A stretch of 64,000 nucleotides of DNA from Sporomusa malonica (lineage in GTDB: Bacteria > Bacillota > Negativicutes > Sporomusales > Sporomusaceae), in contig NZ_FWXI01000001.1 in the NCBI RefSeq assembly GCF_900176355.1, forward strand, positions 62,001-126,000, read 5' to 3'. A model generated the notes under the pieces. The model ran no database searches and was not told where the DNA came from. It saw only the letters and a list, made by a program, of their open reading frames with translations. Positions 24,836-33,881 of the stretch are shown here, in pieces (the first letter of the stretch is position 1; the number at the start of each line of letters is the position of its first letter). The translations under genes and the position numbers were made by a program.

Positions 24836-26347
24836 ATGCAGGCGTGTCTGTCGTTGCGGGGTATTACCAAGTGCTTTGGCTCTTTTTCTGCTCTCAATCA
24901 TATCAGCCTTGATGTACAGCCCGGTGAGGTACTTGCTTTGCTGGGCGAAAACGGCGCAGGTAAAAGTACTTTAATGAATATTATCTATGGCTTGTACCAG
25001 CCAACGGCAGGTCAGATTTTGTTAAACGGTCAGCCGGTAACCTTCTCCAGCCCACTGGCGGCAATCAGTCACGGCATTGGCATGGTTCATCAGCACTTTA
25101 TGCTGGTACCGGCTTTCACCGTGGCTGAGAATGTTGCTATTGGTCAGGGGAAAGCACGCCTGACCTTGAGGCTTGATCAGATCGCAAAAGAACTGCAGCA
25201 ATTGGCGGCGCGCTATCATTTACAGGTTGATCCTTTTGCCAGGGTGGCGGATTTGCCTGTCGGCCTGCAACAGCAGGTAGAAATCCTAAAGGCGCTCCAT
25301 CATGGTGCAAAAATATTGATCCTGGACGAACCAACCGGGGTACTTACCCCCAAAGAGATTACAGGCTTGATTCAGACCGTCCGCAGCCTCGCTGCCCAGG
25401 GCACGTCAGTGATCTTTATCTCTCACAAATTAAATGAAGTCCTGGAGATCAGCGATCGCATTGTGGTTTTGCGGCAGGGGCAATGTGTTGGAGAAGTTTC
25501 TCCTCAAGGCACGACACCTGGTGATTTAGCCCGGATGATGGTAGGCAGGGACGTTAGTTTTCAGCCAGACCGTCAAGCAAGCCCCCGAGGCGAGGCGATT
25601 CTTGTTATGGATTCTGTCCGGGCCATCAATGACAGAGGCGTAGCAGCACTGCAAGATATTTCCCTGGCTGTACATGCCGGAGAAATCGTTGGTATTGCAG
25701 GGGTAGATGGTAATGGTCAGACAGAGTTGGCTGAGATCGTAACCGGCTTACGTCTGCTTACTGCCGGTGAGGTAGTCATTGCCGGTGAGAATCTCACCAA
25801 TCAAACCCCACTGGATTTTATTAACCAGAAAGTAGGGCATGTGCCTGAAGACCGGAAAAAAAACGGTTCAATAAAAGGCTTCTCATTATGGGAAACTGCC
25901 GTAATGAAGAACCATGGCAACTTCCCGTTCAGCCATAGCGGCATACTAAACCATGAAAAAATGATTGACCATACCCAGAAGCTAGTCCGGCAATATGACG
26001 TGCGGATGGCAACCATCCATCAGTCGGCCCACTCACTTTCCGGCGGCAATTTACAAAAACTTATTTTAGCAAGGGAAATCACAGCCACTCCGAAGTTTAT
26101 CGTTGTCATGCATCCCACCCGGGGTCTGGACGTAGGGGCCATAGAGTTTGTTCACTCGCAACTACTGGAAGCCCGGCGGCAGGGAGCAGCTATTTTGCTA
26201 ATTTCGAGCGAATTGGAAGAAGTTATGAGTCTTGCAGACAGGATACTAATACTTTACGAGGGAAAAATAGTTGGCCAATTGCTGCCAGACGAATATGATC
26301 CCAACCACATTGGGTTGTTAATGGCTGGCGCGAGGGAGGCTGGATGA
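24836..26347 (+). CDS. BMP-type ABC importer ATPase (two nucleotide-binding domains)
   Basis: 503 residues with two ABC domains, as in YufO/RbsA-type ATPases. The first has Walker A GENGAGKST, LPVGLQQQVEI and Walker B LILDEPTGVLTP. The second has a degenerate Walker A (GVDGNGQTE), signature LSGGNLQK and a Walker B in which His replaces the usual catalytic acid (VVMHPTRGLD), normal for the second domain of this family. GAGGGAGGTAAGAAT precedes the ATG. Its stop overlaps the next start (ATGA). Confidence 0.92.
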   Translation: MQACLSLRGITKCFGSFSALNHISLDVQPGEVLALLGENGAGKSTLMNIIYGLYQPTAGQILLNGQPVTFSSPLAAISHGIGMVHQHFMLVPAFTVAENVAIGQGKARLTLRLDQIAKELQQLAARYHLQVDPFARVADLPVGLQQQVEILKALHHGAKILILDEPTGVLTPKEITGLIQTVRSLAAQGTSVIFISHKLNEVLEISDRIVVLRQGQCVGEVSPQGTTPGDLARMMVGRDVSFQPDRQASPRGEAILVMDSVRAINDRGVAALQDISLAVHAGEIVGIAGVDGNGQTELAEIVTGLRLLTAGEVVIAGENLTNQTPLDFINQKVGHVPEDRKKNGSIKGFSLWETAVMKNHGNFPFSHSGILNHEKMIDHTQKLVRQYDVRMATIHQSAHSLSGGNLQKLILAREITATPKFIVVMHPTRGLDVGAIEFVHSQLLEARRQGAAILLISSELEEVMSLADRILILYEGKIVGQLLPDEYDPNHIGLLMAGAREAG

Positions 26348-27399
26348 TGTTTATAGATTTTGTACAGCAACACATAGTCAAAAAGTGTACCGGAACATCG
26401 GCAACGGTGATTTTAGCAGCCGTCATCCTGAGCTTGCTTTGTGGCGCTGTCTTTATCGCTCTGGCAGGGGCAAACCCGCTAGAGGCCTATTATGATATGC
26501 TTAAGAGTACATTAGGACGCTACTATGGCGTGGGCGAAGTGATCAGCAAATCAATCCCGTTAGTGCTTATTGCCGCCGGGGTGGCCATTGGCTTCTATGG
26601 CGGTCAAACTAATCTGGGCGGTGATGGGCAGTTCTATCTCGGAGCCATCGCTGCCGTCTGGACAGGCTTACTATTTGCAGAACTGCCCTGGCCGCTGGTT
26701 TTTATCTTGTCGTGGATAGCGGCCTGTTTGGCAGGCGGTGCCTGGGGGGCTATAGCCGGTGTACTCAAGGCCTATTTAAACACCAGTGAAATTATTGTTA
26801 CCATTATGCTCAACTATGTATCGGTTTTATTTGTCAGCTTTCTTGTCCACGGTCCACTCAAAGAAAAAGGCGGGTTCATTCCCCAGACAGCGACGTTGCC
26901 AGAAGAGCTGCATCTGCCGATTATTTTGGAGGCAACCCGCGCTCACGCTGGTATCCTGGTGGCCCTGATTGCCCTCCTGACCTTATGGTTTGTCATCCAC
27001 AAAACAGTATTAGGCTACCGTATCCGGGCGGTCGGTCAAGGGCTTGCCGGGGCCAGATATGCAGGGATTCATTGCGGCCGGTATATTACGCTATCGCTAT
27101 TTTTAAGCGGAGCGCTGGCTGGATTGGCCGGTGCCATCGAAGTATTCGGCATTCATCACCGTGTCCTGGAAGGCATCTCGTCCGACTTTGGTTTTACGGC
27201 GGTAATTGTGGCCTTACTGGGCAGGCTAAAGCCGCTCGGTATTCTCGGTTCAGCTTTGCTTTTATCCGGTTTAGTGGTTGGGGCTAATGCTATGCAAGTG
27301 TCGCAAGGGGTGCCTGTTTCAGTTGTATTAATGCTGGAAAGTATGATGGTTGCGTTTGTCCTGTTAGGTGAAAGTTATCGCCAAACGGCAGCAAAATAG
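26344..27399 (+). CDS. BMP-type ABC importer permease 1
   Basis: 351 residues, about eight to ten membrane helices of the BPD_transp_2 type (YufP-like): VAIGFYGGQTNLGGDGQFYL, NTSEIIVTIMLNYVSVL, and the coupling segment GYRIRAVGQGLAGARYAGI. It overlaps the ATPase gene by 4 nt and is followed by the second permease after 18 nt. Together they form a heterodimeric inner-membrane channel. Confidence 0.9.
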   Translation: MMFIDFVQQHIVKKCTGTSATVILAAVILSLLCGAVFIALAGANPLEAYYDMLKSTLGRYYGVGEVISKSIPLVLIAAGVAIGFYGGQTNLGGDGQFYLGAIAAVWTGLLFAELPWPLVFILSWIAACLAGGAWGAIAGVLKAYLNTSEIIVTIMLNYVSVLFVSFLVHGPLKEKGGFIPQTATLPEELHLPIILEATRAHAGILVALIALLTLWFVIHKTVLGYRIRAVGQGLAGARYAGIHCGRYITLSLFLSGALAGLAGAIEVFGIHHRVLEGISSDFGFTAVIVALLGRLKPLGILGSALLLSGLVVGANAMQVSQGVPVSVVLMLESMMVAFVLLGESYRQTAAK

Positions 27400-27417
27400 A
27401 GAAAGGGAGCATAAGGT

Positions 27418-28365
27418 ATGGATGTAGATATTTTGACAGGTTCGATGTTTTGGACCAGTGTAATCGCCGCAACCGTCCGGATGGCAGTCCCAATCTACCT
27501 TGCCGGTTTGGGTGAGATATTTTGTGAACGAGCCGGGGTTTTAAATATTGGCATTGAAGGACAAATGCTGACAGGTGCCCTGGCTGCCTTTTTCGCCACC
27601 TACTATAGCGGCAGTGTACTCACCGGAATGCTGGCCGGTGCCCTGGCCGGTTTGGCGATGGCCCTGCTGCTTGGTTTTCTCTGTATTAAACGGCAGCTTG
27701 ATCAGACCACTATAGGGGTACTGCTGAATATCTTCTGCCTCGGCCTGACTAGTTTTTCCTACCGGGTCATTTTCGGCATTTCTGCGACCCCGCCTACGAT
27801 ACCGCCTTTAGCGGCTGTGTCAATCCCCTTTTTGAGCAATATCCCAGTGCTTGGGCCGGCCTTGTTTCAACAAAACCTATTTGTCTATGCCGCGCTTATT
27901 TCTGTGCCGGCAGCTTACTGGTTGCTGTTTCGCACGTCACTTGGTCTGGATTTGCGGGCTGCCGGCGAGAACCCCAGAGCTGCTGAAACCATGGGTGTAA
28001 ATGTTGTCGCCATGCGCTATCTGGGCCTATGCCTCTGCGGCGCGTTAGCTGGATTAGCCGGTGCTTTTCTCTCCCTGGCATTATTAGGCCGGTTTGTTGA
28101 CAACATCACCGCCGGTAGAGGTTTTATTGCTTTAGCCATTGTTATTTTTGGCTGCTGGAAACCGCACCGGGTATTGGGAGCCGCGCTCCTGTTCGGTTTT
28201 GCCGAAGCACTCCAATTGCGCCTGCAGGCAGTAGGTATGAACATTCCATATCAGTTTATGCTCATGTTCCCCTATGTACTGACTATCATTGTTCTGGCTA
28301 TGACCAGCCGCCGCACATTTGCCCCCGCCGCCCTTGGTCAGCCTTATGCCCGGGAAAACGAATAG
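27418..28365 (+). CDS. BMP-type ABC importer permease 2
   Basis: 315 residues, about eight helices of the BPD_transp_2 type (YufQ-like): AGLGEIFCERAGVLNIGIEG near 29-48 and the coupling segment GLDLRAAGENPRAAETMGV. It is the last gene of the operon, followed at once by a strong terminator. RBS AGAAAGGGAGCATAAGGT precedes the ATG. Confidence 0.9.
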   Translation: MDVDILTGSMFWTSVIAATVRMAVPIYLAGLGEIFCERAGVLNIGIEGQMLTGALAAFFATYYSGSVLTGMLAGALAGLAMALLLGFLCIKRQLDQTTIGVLLNIFCLGLTSFSYRVIFGISATPPTIPPLAAVSIPFLSNIPVLGPALFQQNLFVYAALISVPAAYWLLFRTSLGLDLRAAGENPRAAETMGVNVVAMRYLGLCLCGALAGLAGAFLSLALLGRFVDNITAGRGFIALAIVIFGCWKPHRVLGAALLFGFAEALQLRLQAVGMNIPYQFMLMFPYVLTIIVLAMTSRRTFAPAALGQPYARENE

Positions 28366-28407
28366 CCATGAGAAAAAGCCCGGATTTTCCGGGCTTTTTT
28401 CTCATGG
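28366..28407. terminator. Bidirectional terminator after the BMP importer
   Basis: 28366-28384 pairs with 28388-28407 (about 19 bp, GC core GCCCGGA/TCCGGGC with A5/T6 flanks). It serves the plus-strand importer operon and the convergent minus-strand gene ending at 28428. Confidence 0.9.
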
Positions 28408-28427
28408 TCTTTCATGAACACTTGGAT

Positions 28428-29600
28428 TCATTTTATGCGGAGGGGTTTACTTCTAGTTAAACTGATCATGCTTTGTACGATTTTGTGGGCAATCTCTGGG
28501 TGAGAGTGGAAAAACCTTTGGAAAGCCAAACCGGACAATACTAATATTTCTACGGAATCCATGGCAGCAATATCTTCAGTGTGCTTAGTGAGCTCGGTTA
28601 ATCCGTTTGCGCCGAAGTGCTGTCCAGGTATGGTGTACTCTTTTACCGGGCGATGGAAAGTTAATGATTTTAGCCTGCCGGAGATCAATATATTATAGGA
28701 ATAACTAACATCACTTTGGTTGGTAATTATATCGCCTGAATCACACTGGACATAGGCGCCGCAGCAATGGATGAATTTTTTTGCTTCTGATACTGATAAT
28801 TTGTGCAGTATAGCTATAGCCTCAGTTGGTGGACTAGCCAAACGCTTACACAAAACTGTCCATAGTTCTTCTTCTGTAACGATTTGACTATTGATAACAG
28901 GTGAATTCTTAGTGAAATTGGCATGGAACCATTCGACTGCTTGCATATTTACTGCTCCTCTTTTACGAGCTATACGAAAAAAGGGGGAACGTACTGTACG
29001 GAAATGGTCAATATCATTTACAACCAAGATAAAAGGGGTCAATAGACCGTAACCTGATTCAACAAAATTTTTGCTGTAACGGCGGAATCCCATCTGCTCA
29101 TAGAGACGCAGCAAATGAAAATTAGAAGAGCCAAAGGCGAATTGTATTTGGTTACTGCAGAAAACCTCGTAACCTTTCACCATAAGCAGATAAAGTGCTG
29201 ACGAGCTTCGATAAGCGGGAGCAATCATTAACTTTCCAGTATAGGCAAATTTATGATCACTATGTTCAGTATAAAAATCTTGAAATGTATCCAGAGATAG
29301 AAAGTCTACTATTTCCTGGGGAAATTGTGCAAGAGTGCCAATGTTGATCCGTGCAGTGCCGATTAGCTCTGAGCCAATTTTTGCATATAGCAGAACGGTC
29401 CATTCATCAAGTTCATCATACAATAGCTTATTAACATAGTCTGTATTCCCAAGCTGTTTGGACATTTCTTCTATATAGATTTGGTAACGTAAATGGTATA
29501 CTTCCCTTTTTTCTGATGGAGTGATGGCTATGCCAATCTCAATAGAGTTTTCAGATGATTCTGCTGCGCAGGACATTGCTTTTTGATAGTTGTTTATCAT
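28428..29600 (-). CDS. FeeM-like GNAT acyltransferase fused to a cyclic-nucleotide-binding-like domain
   Basis: 390 residues. Residues about 20-200 resemble the N-acyl amino acid synthase (FeeM)/autoinducer synthase branch of GNAT folds: REVYHLRYQIYIEEM, GSELIGTARINIGTL, then MIAPAYRSSSALYLLMVKGY and LRLYEQMGFRRY. Residues about 255-385 look like a cNMP-binding beta roll (CDSGDIITNQSDVSYSYNIL, PGQHFGANGLTEL), though its phosphate-binding Arg is not evident. Known FeeM enzymes make N-acyl amino acids from acyl-ACP. The fusion suggests ligand-gated acyl transfer, which is inference. GAAGGAGAGATAATAAA precedes the ATG. Confidence 0.72.
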   Translation of the reverse strand: MINNYQKAMSCAAESSENSIEIGIAITPSEKREVYHLRYQIYIEEMSKQLGNTDYVNKLLYDELDEWTVLLYAKIGSELIGTARINIGTLAQFPQEIVDFLSLDTFQDFYTEHSDHKFAYTGKLMIAPAYRSSSALYLLMVKGYEVFCSNQIQFAFGSSNFHLLRLYEQMGFRRYSKNFVESGYGLLTPFILVVNDIDHFRTVRSPFFRIARKRGAVNMQAVEWFHANFTKNSPVINSQIVTEEELWTVLCKRLASPPTEAIAILHKLSVSEAKKFIHCCGAYVQCDSGDIITNQSDVSYSYNILISGRLKSLTFHRPVKEYTIPGQHFGANGLTELTKHTEDIAAMDSVEILVLSGLAFQRFFHSHPEIAHKIVQSMISLTRSKPLRIK

Positions 29601-29771
29601 TTTATTATCTCTCCTTCATATAGTTATTGACGTAAGAATTCTTGCAGAAAACGTTACGTTGTCATAACTATCACCCCCTTAATAGGGAATACGGAGAGAT
29701 TCTACATAATCCTTGTAAAAAAATGTTAAATCATAGTGTAATAGGTAGAAAAATATAATATTTAGGTAAAT

Positions 29772-29817
29772 AAAAAGCCCTTTTTCAGGAGTATTGCTGT
29801 ACTCCCTGAAAAAGGGC
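29772..29817 (-). terminator. Terminator of the histidine kinase gene
   Basis: 29777-29793 pairs with 29800-29817 with one bulged C. On the minus strand T5 follows. It lies just after the kinase stop codon. Confidence 0.85.
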
Positions 29818-29834
29818 CGGAGTGATTTGGAATT

Positions 29835-31502
29835 TTATGATACTGGCAGAGTAAAATAAACAAAAAACGTAGTTCCTTCATCGCTGGTATTGATTCTAAT
29901 AACAGCATTGTGTCGGTGTGCTATTTGGTAACAGATTGGAAGCCCCAAACCTGTGCCTGTATCTTTGGTAGTAATAAACGGTGTACCCAATTTATCAAGT
30001 ACATGTGTGGGTATTCCAGAGCCCTGATCGCTGATGGATAAAACAACTTTGGTATCTTCCACGAAGGTGCGAATAATCAGGTTCCCCCCTGTCGGCATTG
30101 CTTCAATACTATTACGTATTAGATTCAGCAGTAACTGGCGAATCTCATTTTCGTCTAGCAGTAATTCAGGAATATCAGTAAGATCAATATGTGCAAATAT
30201 TTTTGAAGTAGTAGCATCTGCCTGAATTAGGGGGAACAATGCTTCGATAATATTGTTTAAAGAGCATATTTTAAAGTTAATTGCCCTGTTCTGGGACAAA
30301 GAAAGATATTCCCGAATAATGGTATTGGCTCTATCTATTTCCTCAATCATTAATTTGAATTTTTCTTTATCGGCTTGATATTTTTCTTTTCTTCCCAGAA
30401 CCTGCAAGTAACCGCGTACAGTAGTCAGCGGATTTCTAATTTCATGAGCGACAGTTGCAGCCATACTACCTACCATATTCATCTTATCAAACATTGAGGT
30501 CATTTGTTCCAGCTTTTTTCGCACCGTGATGTCGCGAATAATACCTTCTAATGCTATGAGATGACCGTTTCCATCATAAATAGGGACACATTTCTGTTCG
30601 ATCCAAAGGGAAGTTTTATCTTTGCGAATCAGGCGTAATGTTAGTGGAAATTCAATAGAGAGTGGTAGATTACTGATAAAATTGTCAAGCAGAGAATGAT
30701 CATCAGGATGTATCAAATTGAGAACTAATTTATTGTCGGCGTAATATTCTTCGGGGGTATAACCAGTGAGGGTTAGAACAGAGGGGGTTATATATTCGAT
30801 TTTTCGTTCAGGCAGTAGTTGATAATGAAAGATTACGTCAACAGCATTCTCCGCTAATAGCCGGTATTGAGTTTCCTTGTTTACCAGATCTGTTCTGGTC
30901 TTTTCAAAGTATACCATTAGTGTACCCATAGCGATAACCAGGCGCAATATCCCACCCAATAAGTAACCCCAAGGAGCAAACCATGATCCGCCAAGTGAAA
31001 AAGGCAGAGCTAAACTGAGTAAACTCCATAGAATGAATGCATATCCGGTAATTAAGCGGCCAATTCCTGGTAGTTCCAAGTGCCGTATAAAAGTTAAACC
31101 TATCCATATGATTGCAGAGCAGCAGATAAAGATGGTGGGTAACAATTTGTAAGCTAAGGATGAGTATAGGCCGTTTAACGCAACACTTAGGATGAAAATG
31201 CTGACAACTCCATATAACCACCATTTATTAAGCTTTTTGTTTACAAAATTGCAAGTGCCCCATACAAACATTAGAGCACTGATCATATTTAGCATTTGAT
31301 ATGTAGTCACGCCTAAGTCGGATTGTTTCCAAGAGAGTAGTCCTGAATCGAAAATCGCAAACCGTGAGAGAAGGATGAGCCAGCTTAGTGCCCATATACC
31401 CATGTAGCGTTCGCGATACAGTGCATACAAATAAATGTAAACAAGAACTATGGAAACCGTGCCAATCGATGATCCAATTACTGATAGTTGAATATAATCC
31501 AT
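29835..31502 (-). CDS. Membrane PAS histidine kinase (sporulation-kinase-like core)
   Basis: 555 residues. About seven membrane helices at 1-200, a PAS domain with PAC segment (about 210-330: KIEYITPSVLTLTGYTPEEY), HisKA with His in VAHEIRNPLTTVRGYLQVL, and HATPase_c (NLIRNSIEAM, DQGSGIP, GTGLGLPICYQ). The kinase core is clearly paralogous to the one at 57363 and resembles KinA-E type kinases that feed Spo0F/Spo0A. No response regulator is adjacent. CCAGGAGTAATT precedes the ATG. Confidence 0.9.
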   Translation of the reverse strand: MDYIQLSVIGSSIGTVSIVLVYIYLYALYRERYMGIWALSWLILLSRFAIFDSGLLSWKQSDLGVTTYQMLNMISALMFVWGTCNFVNKKLNKWWLYGVVSIFILSVALNGLYSSLAYKLLPTIFICCSAIIWIGLTFIRHLELPGIGRLITGYAFILWSLLSLALPFSLGGSWFAPWGYLLGGILRLVIAMGTLMVYFEKTRTDLVNKETQYRLLAENAVDVIFHYQLLPERKIEYITPSVLTLTGYTPEEYYADNKLVLNLIHPDDHSLLDNFISNLPLSIEFPLTLRLIRKDKTSLWIEQKCVPIYDGNGHLIALEGIIRDITVRKKLEQMTSMFDKMNMVGSMAATVAHEIRNPLTTVRGYLQVLGRKEKYQADKEKFKLMIEEIDRANTIIREYLSLSQNRAINFKICSLNNIIEALFPLIQADATTSKIFAHIDLTDIPELLLDENEIRQLLLNLIRNSIEAMPTGGNLIIRTFVEDTKVVLSISDQGSGIPTHVLDKLGTPFITTKDTGTGLGLPICYQIAHRHNAVIRINTSDEGTTFFVYFTLPVS

Positions 31503-31676
31503 AATTACTCCTGGCGAAAGTTAATTTATTACATGAAATATTTGTTCTACATAAGGACAAATTTTCCTTCTTAAGGATCATTTGGCGTTTTTTGGTAGGC
31601 GCATTCAGGTTAAGAACATCCACTGAGAGTTCGCGCGCGTTTTTGTTACCTCTGCAAGGTGTTTTCCTCGACGGTA

Positions 31677-31726
31677 ATAAAAGGAAAGAGACCAGTATTA
31701 CATATAACTGGCCTCTTTCCTTTTAT
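31677..31726. terminator. 20-bp terminator hairpin after marR
   Basis: 31677-31696 pairs with 31707-31726 with one A-C mismatch, flanked by A- and T-rich ends so it can act both ways. It lies 28 nt after the stop of the minus-strand marR-like gene. Confidence 0.8.
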
Positions 31727-31753
31727 TTATTGCAGAGCGATCGAGGCTTATTA

Positions 31754-32185
31754 TTAAGCCATTTTATTTATGATTCGCTGCAATTCACTGATCGCATTAT
31801 TTAGACTGAGCACATCTTGATCGTCTAAATGTTCGATTTTCTTCTCTAATATCAGCATTGCTTTTTCTTTGACGTTCTCAACAATGTTCAATCCAGACGA
31901 GGTTATGCCTATTCGGATAATTCTCCTATCGAGGTTATCATATTCTCTCTGGGCAAAGCCTTCTGAAACCAGTTTATCAATAATCGGTGTCATCTGCTGC
32001 TTGGACATGAGCATTTCCTGGGAGAGTGCTGTCATGGTGGCTTTTTTTTCTCTTAAAATTACTAGTACATGAATTTGTATCGAACTAAGAATGACTTTAA
32101 ATTGTTGTTCAACAGGTCGTACAAACTCCTTATCAAGGAGCGGAATTAAATGAAACATCATTTCAGCGGTTTTTACACGATCCAA
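31754..32185 (-). CDS. MarR-family repressor
   Basis: 143 residues with a winged HTH (about 50-100: TALSQEMLMSKQQMTPIIDKL, REYDNLDRRIIRIGIT) between dimerisation helices. It is transcribed away from the MFS-TolC-RND operon, and a long palindrome lies in the shared promoter region. Repression of the pump operon and of itself is the obvious role; the inducing compound is unknown. AAGGAGTGC lies upstream of the ATG. Confidence 0.9.
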   Translation of the reverse strand: MDRVKTAEMMFHLIPLLDKEFVRPVEQQFKVILSSIQIHVLVILREKKATMTALSQEMLMSKQQMTPIIDKLVSEGFAQREYDNLDRRIIRIGITSSGLNIVENVKEKAMLILEKKIEHLDDQDVLSLNNAISELQRIINKMA

Positions 32186-32208
32186 AAAAAAGCACTCCTT
32201 ATTTTTTA

Positions 32209-32276
32209 TTGACAGTATACCATGAAACGGTTAACATATGTATATAGTAAATAAAAATTTACTATATACATATGTT
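32209..32276. promoter_or_regulatory. Divergent marR/efflux promoter with 20-bp palindrome
   Basis: TTGACA (32209-32214) and TAACAT (32232-32237), 17 bp apart, drive the pump operon. A perfect 20-bp inverted repeat (32233-32252 with 32257-32276, 4-nt loop) starts inside the -10, so a bound dimer would block initiation. On the minus strand TATACT (32219-32214) can be the marR -10. A second, smaller dyad (ATGCG 32372-32376, CGCAT 32392-32396) lies in the 5' leader of the MFS gene. Confidence 0.7.
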
Positions 32277-32427
32277 GATTATATTCAAATATTAATAGTA
32301 TATTAATATTTATATTATATCATGAGTACTACTACAAATCCAAGATAGCATTCAAAACGTCGATTGAGCTGATGCGAATCCCTGGAGGGGGCGCATTTCA
32401 AAATATTAATGCTTAAAGGAGAAATAC

Positions 32428-33864
32428 ATGACTACAGCTTCCGTTCATACCACTGATGTAAAAACTCTTCCGATTATGATTTCCTTGTTGGTTAGCGCCT
32501 TTCTCGGCATGTTTAGTGAAATGTCATTAAATGTTGCGTTAGGCAGTCTGATGAAGGAGTTAAGTGTTTCAACAACGACAGTTCAATGGTTAACCACTGG
32601 GTATATGCTTGTTATTAGTATACTAGTGCCAGTTTCAGCATTGCTGTTGCAATTGTTTACCACTAGGCAATTATTTATAACAGCACTTTCCTTATTTACG
32701 TTAGGCACGTTGGTGGCAGCAATCTCGCCAAGTTTTGCCGTGCTATTAATGGGAAGATTGATTCAAGCTGCAGGAACAGGGCTGTTGATACCATTAATGA
32801 TTAATACGATATTGCTTATTACCCCGGCAGAAAAGCGTGGTTCGGTAATGGGGCTGATAGGATTGATCGTGATGTTCGCTCCAGCTATTGCACCGACTGT
32901 AGCTGGTTTAATTTTGCAATATCTGGATTGGCACTGGTTATTCTGGGTTCTTATTCCGTTTCTGATTTTAGATATAGGATTTGGTTGTAGATCCATGCAG
33001 AATGTATCCGAAGTCCGGAAAATCAAAATTGATTTTTTATCCATTCTATTGTCGACGATAGGCTTTGGCGGTCTGGTGTACGGACTTAGTAGTGCGGGAG
33101 AAGGGGTTGATGGTTGGTCTCATCCTACCACAATCATTGCACTGGTCACTGGGTTAGTAGTAGTTATTCTTTTTGTTTGGCGCCAATTAACAATGAAAGA
33201 ACCAATGCTAGACTTGCGGGTGCTGAAATATCCAATGTTCTCACTTGGGATGGTGTTAGTAATAATTACGATGCTGATCATATTCTCATTCCTGCTGCTT
33301 ACACCCTTGTACCTTCAAAATGGACTTAAATATTCTACCTATATTATTGGACTGGTACTTTTGCCAGGGGGAGTTCTTAACGGTCTGATATCTCCGGTTA
33401 CCGGCCGGTTATTTGATAAATTTGGACCAACACGGATGGTTATTCCTGGCATGATCATTGTAGCAGTAACTTTATGGTTCTTTTCGCGAGTTACACTAAC
33501 ATCAACGATGCCGAATATTATTATCCTTCATTGCTTTTTAATGATTGGCGTGTCCATGATCATGATGCCTGCACAAACGAACGGGCTTAATCAGTTGCCG
33601 CGCAGACTATATCCGCATGGAACCGCGGTTATGAATACCGTTCAGCAACTGGCAGGGGCGGTTGGGACTGCGTTATGTGTTACTACCATGAATGCAGGAC
33701 AACGCAGTTATCTGGCAGGCTTAGGAACCCCAGGGGCGTCCGAATTAACGAACGCGCTAATTGCTGGGATACAAAATTCTTTTACGTTAGGCTTTGATTT
33801 AGCTGTTATTGGGCTGTTAATGGCTTTGCTTATCAAACGAGCGTATAGTTCACAATCAGAATAA
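32428..33864 (+). CDS. MFS multidrug exporter, DHA2 (14-helix) type
   Basis: 478 residues with about 14 membrane helices. Motif-A-like region near RQLFITALSLFTLGTL and the antiporter motif C (GLIVMFAPAIAPTVAGLIL) support drug:H+ antiport of the EmrB/LmrB type. AAAGGAGAAATAC precedes the ATG. It is the first gene of an operon that continues with an outer-membrane channel and an RND pump; no EmrA-type adaptor of its own is present. Confidence 0.9.
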   Translation: MTTASVHTTDVKTLPIMISLLVSAFLGMFSEMSLNVALGSLMKELSVSTTTVQWLTTGYMLVISILVPVSALLLQLFTTRQLFITALSLFTLGTLVAAISPSFAVLLMGRLIQAAGTGLLIPLMINTILLITPAEKRGSVMGLIGLIVMFAPAIAPTVAGLILQYLDWHWLFWVLIPFLILDIGFGCRSMQNVSEVRKIKIDFLSILLSTIGFGGLVYGLSSAGEGVDGWSHPTTIIALVTGLVVVILFVWRQLTMKEPMLDLRVLKYPMFSLGMVLVIITMLIIFSFLLLTPLYLQNGLKYSTYIIGLVLLPGGVLNGLISPVTGRLFDKFGPTRMVIPGMIIVAVTLWFFSRVTLTSTMPNIIILHCFLMIGVSMIMMPAQTNGLNQLPRRLYPHGTAVMNTVQQLAGAVGTALCVTTMNAGQRSYLAGLGTPGASELTNALIAGIQNSFTLGFDLAVIGLLMALLIKRAYSSQSE

Positions 33865-33881
33865 TTTATCAGGAGGTTAGT

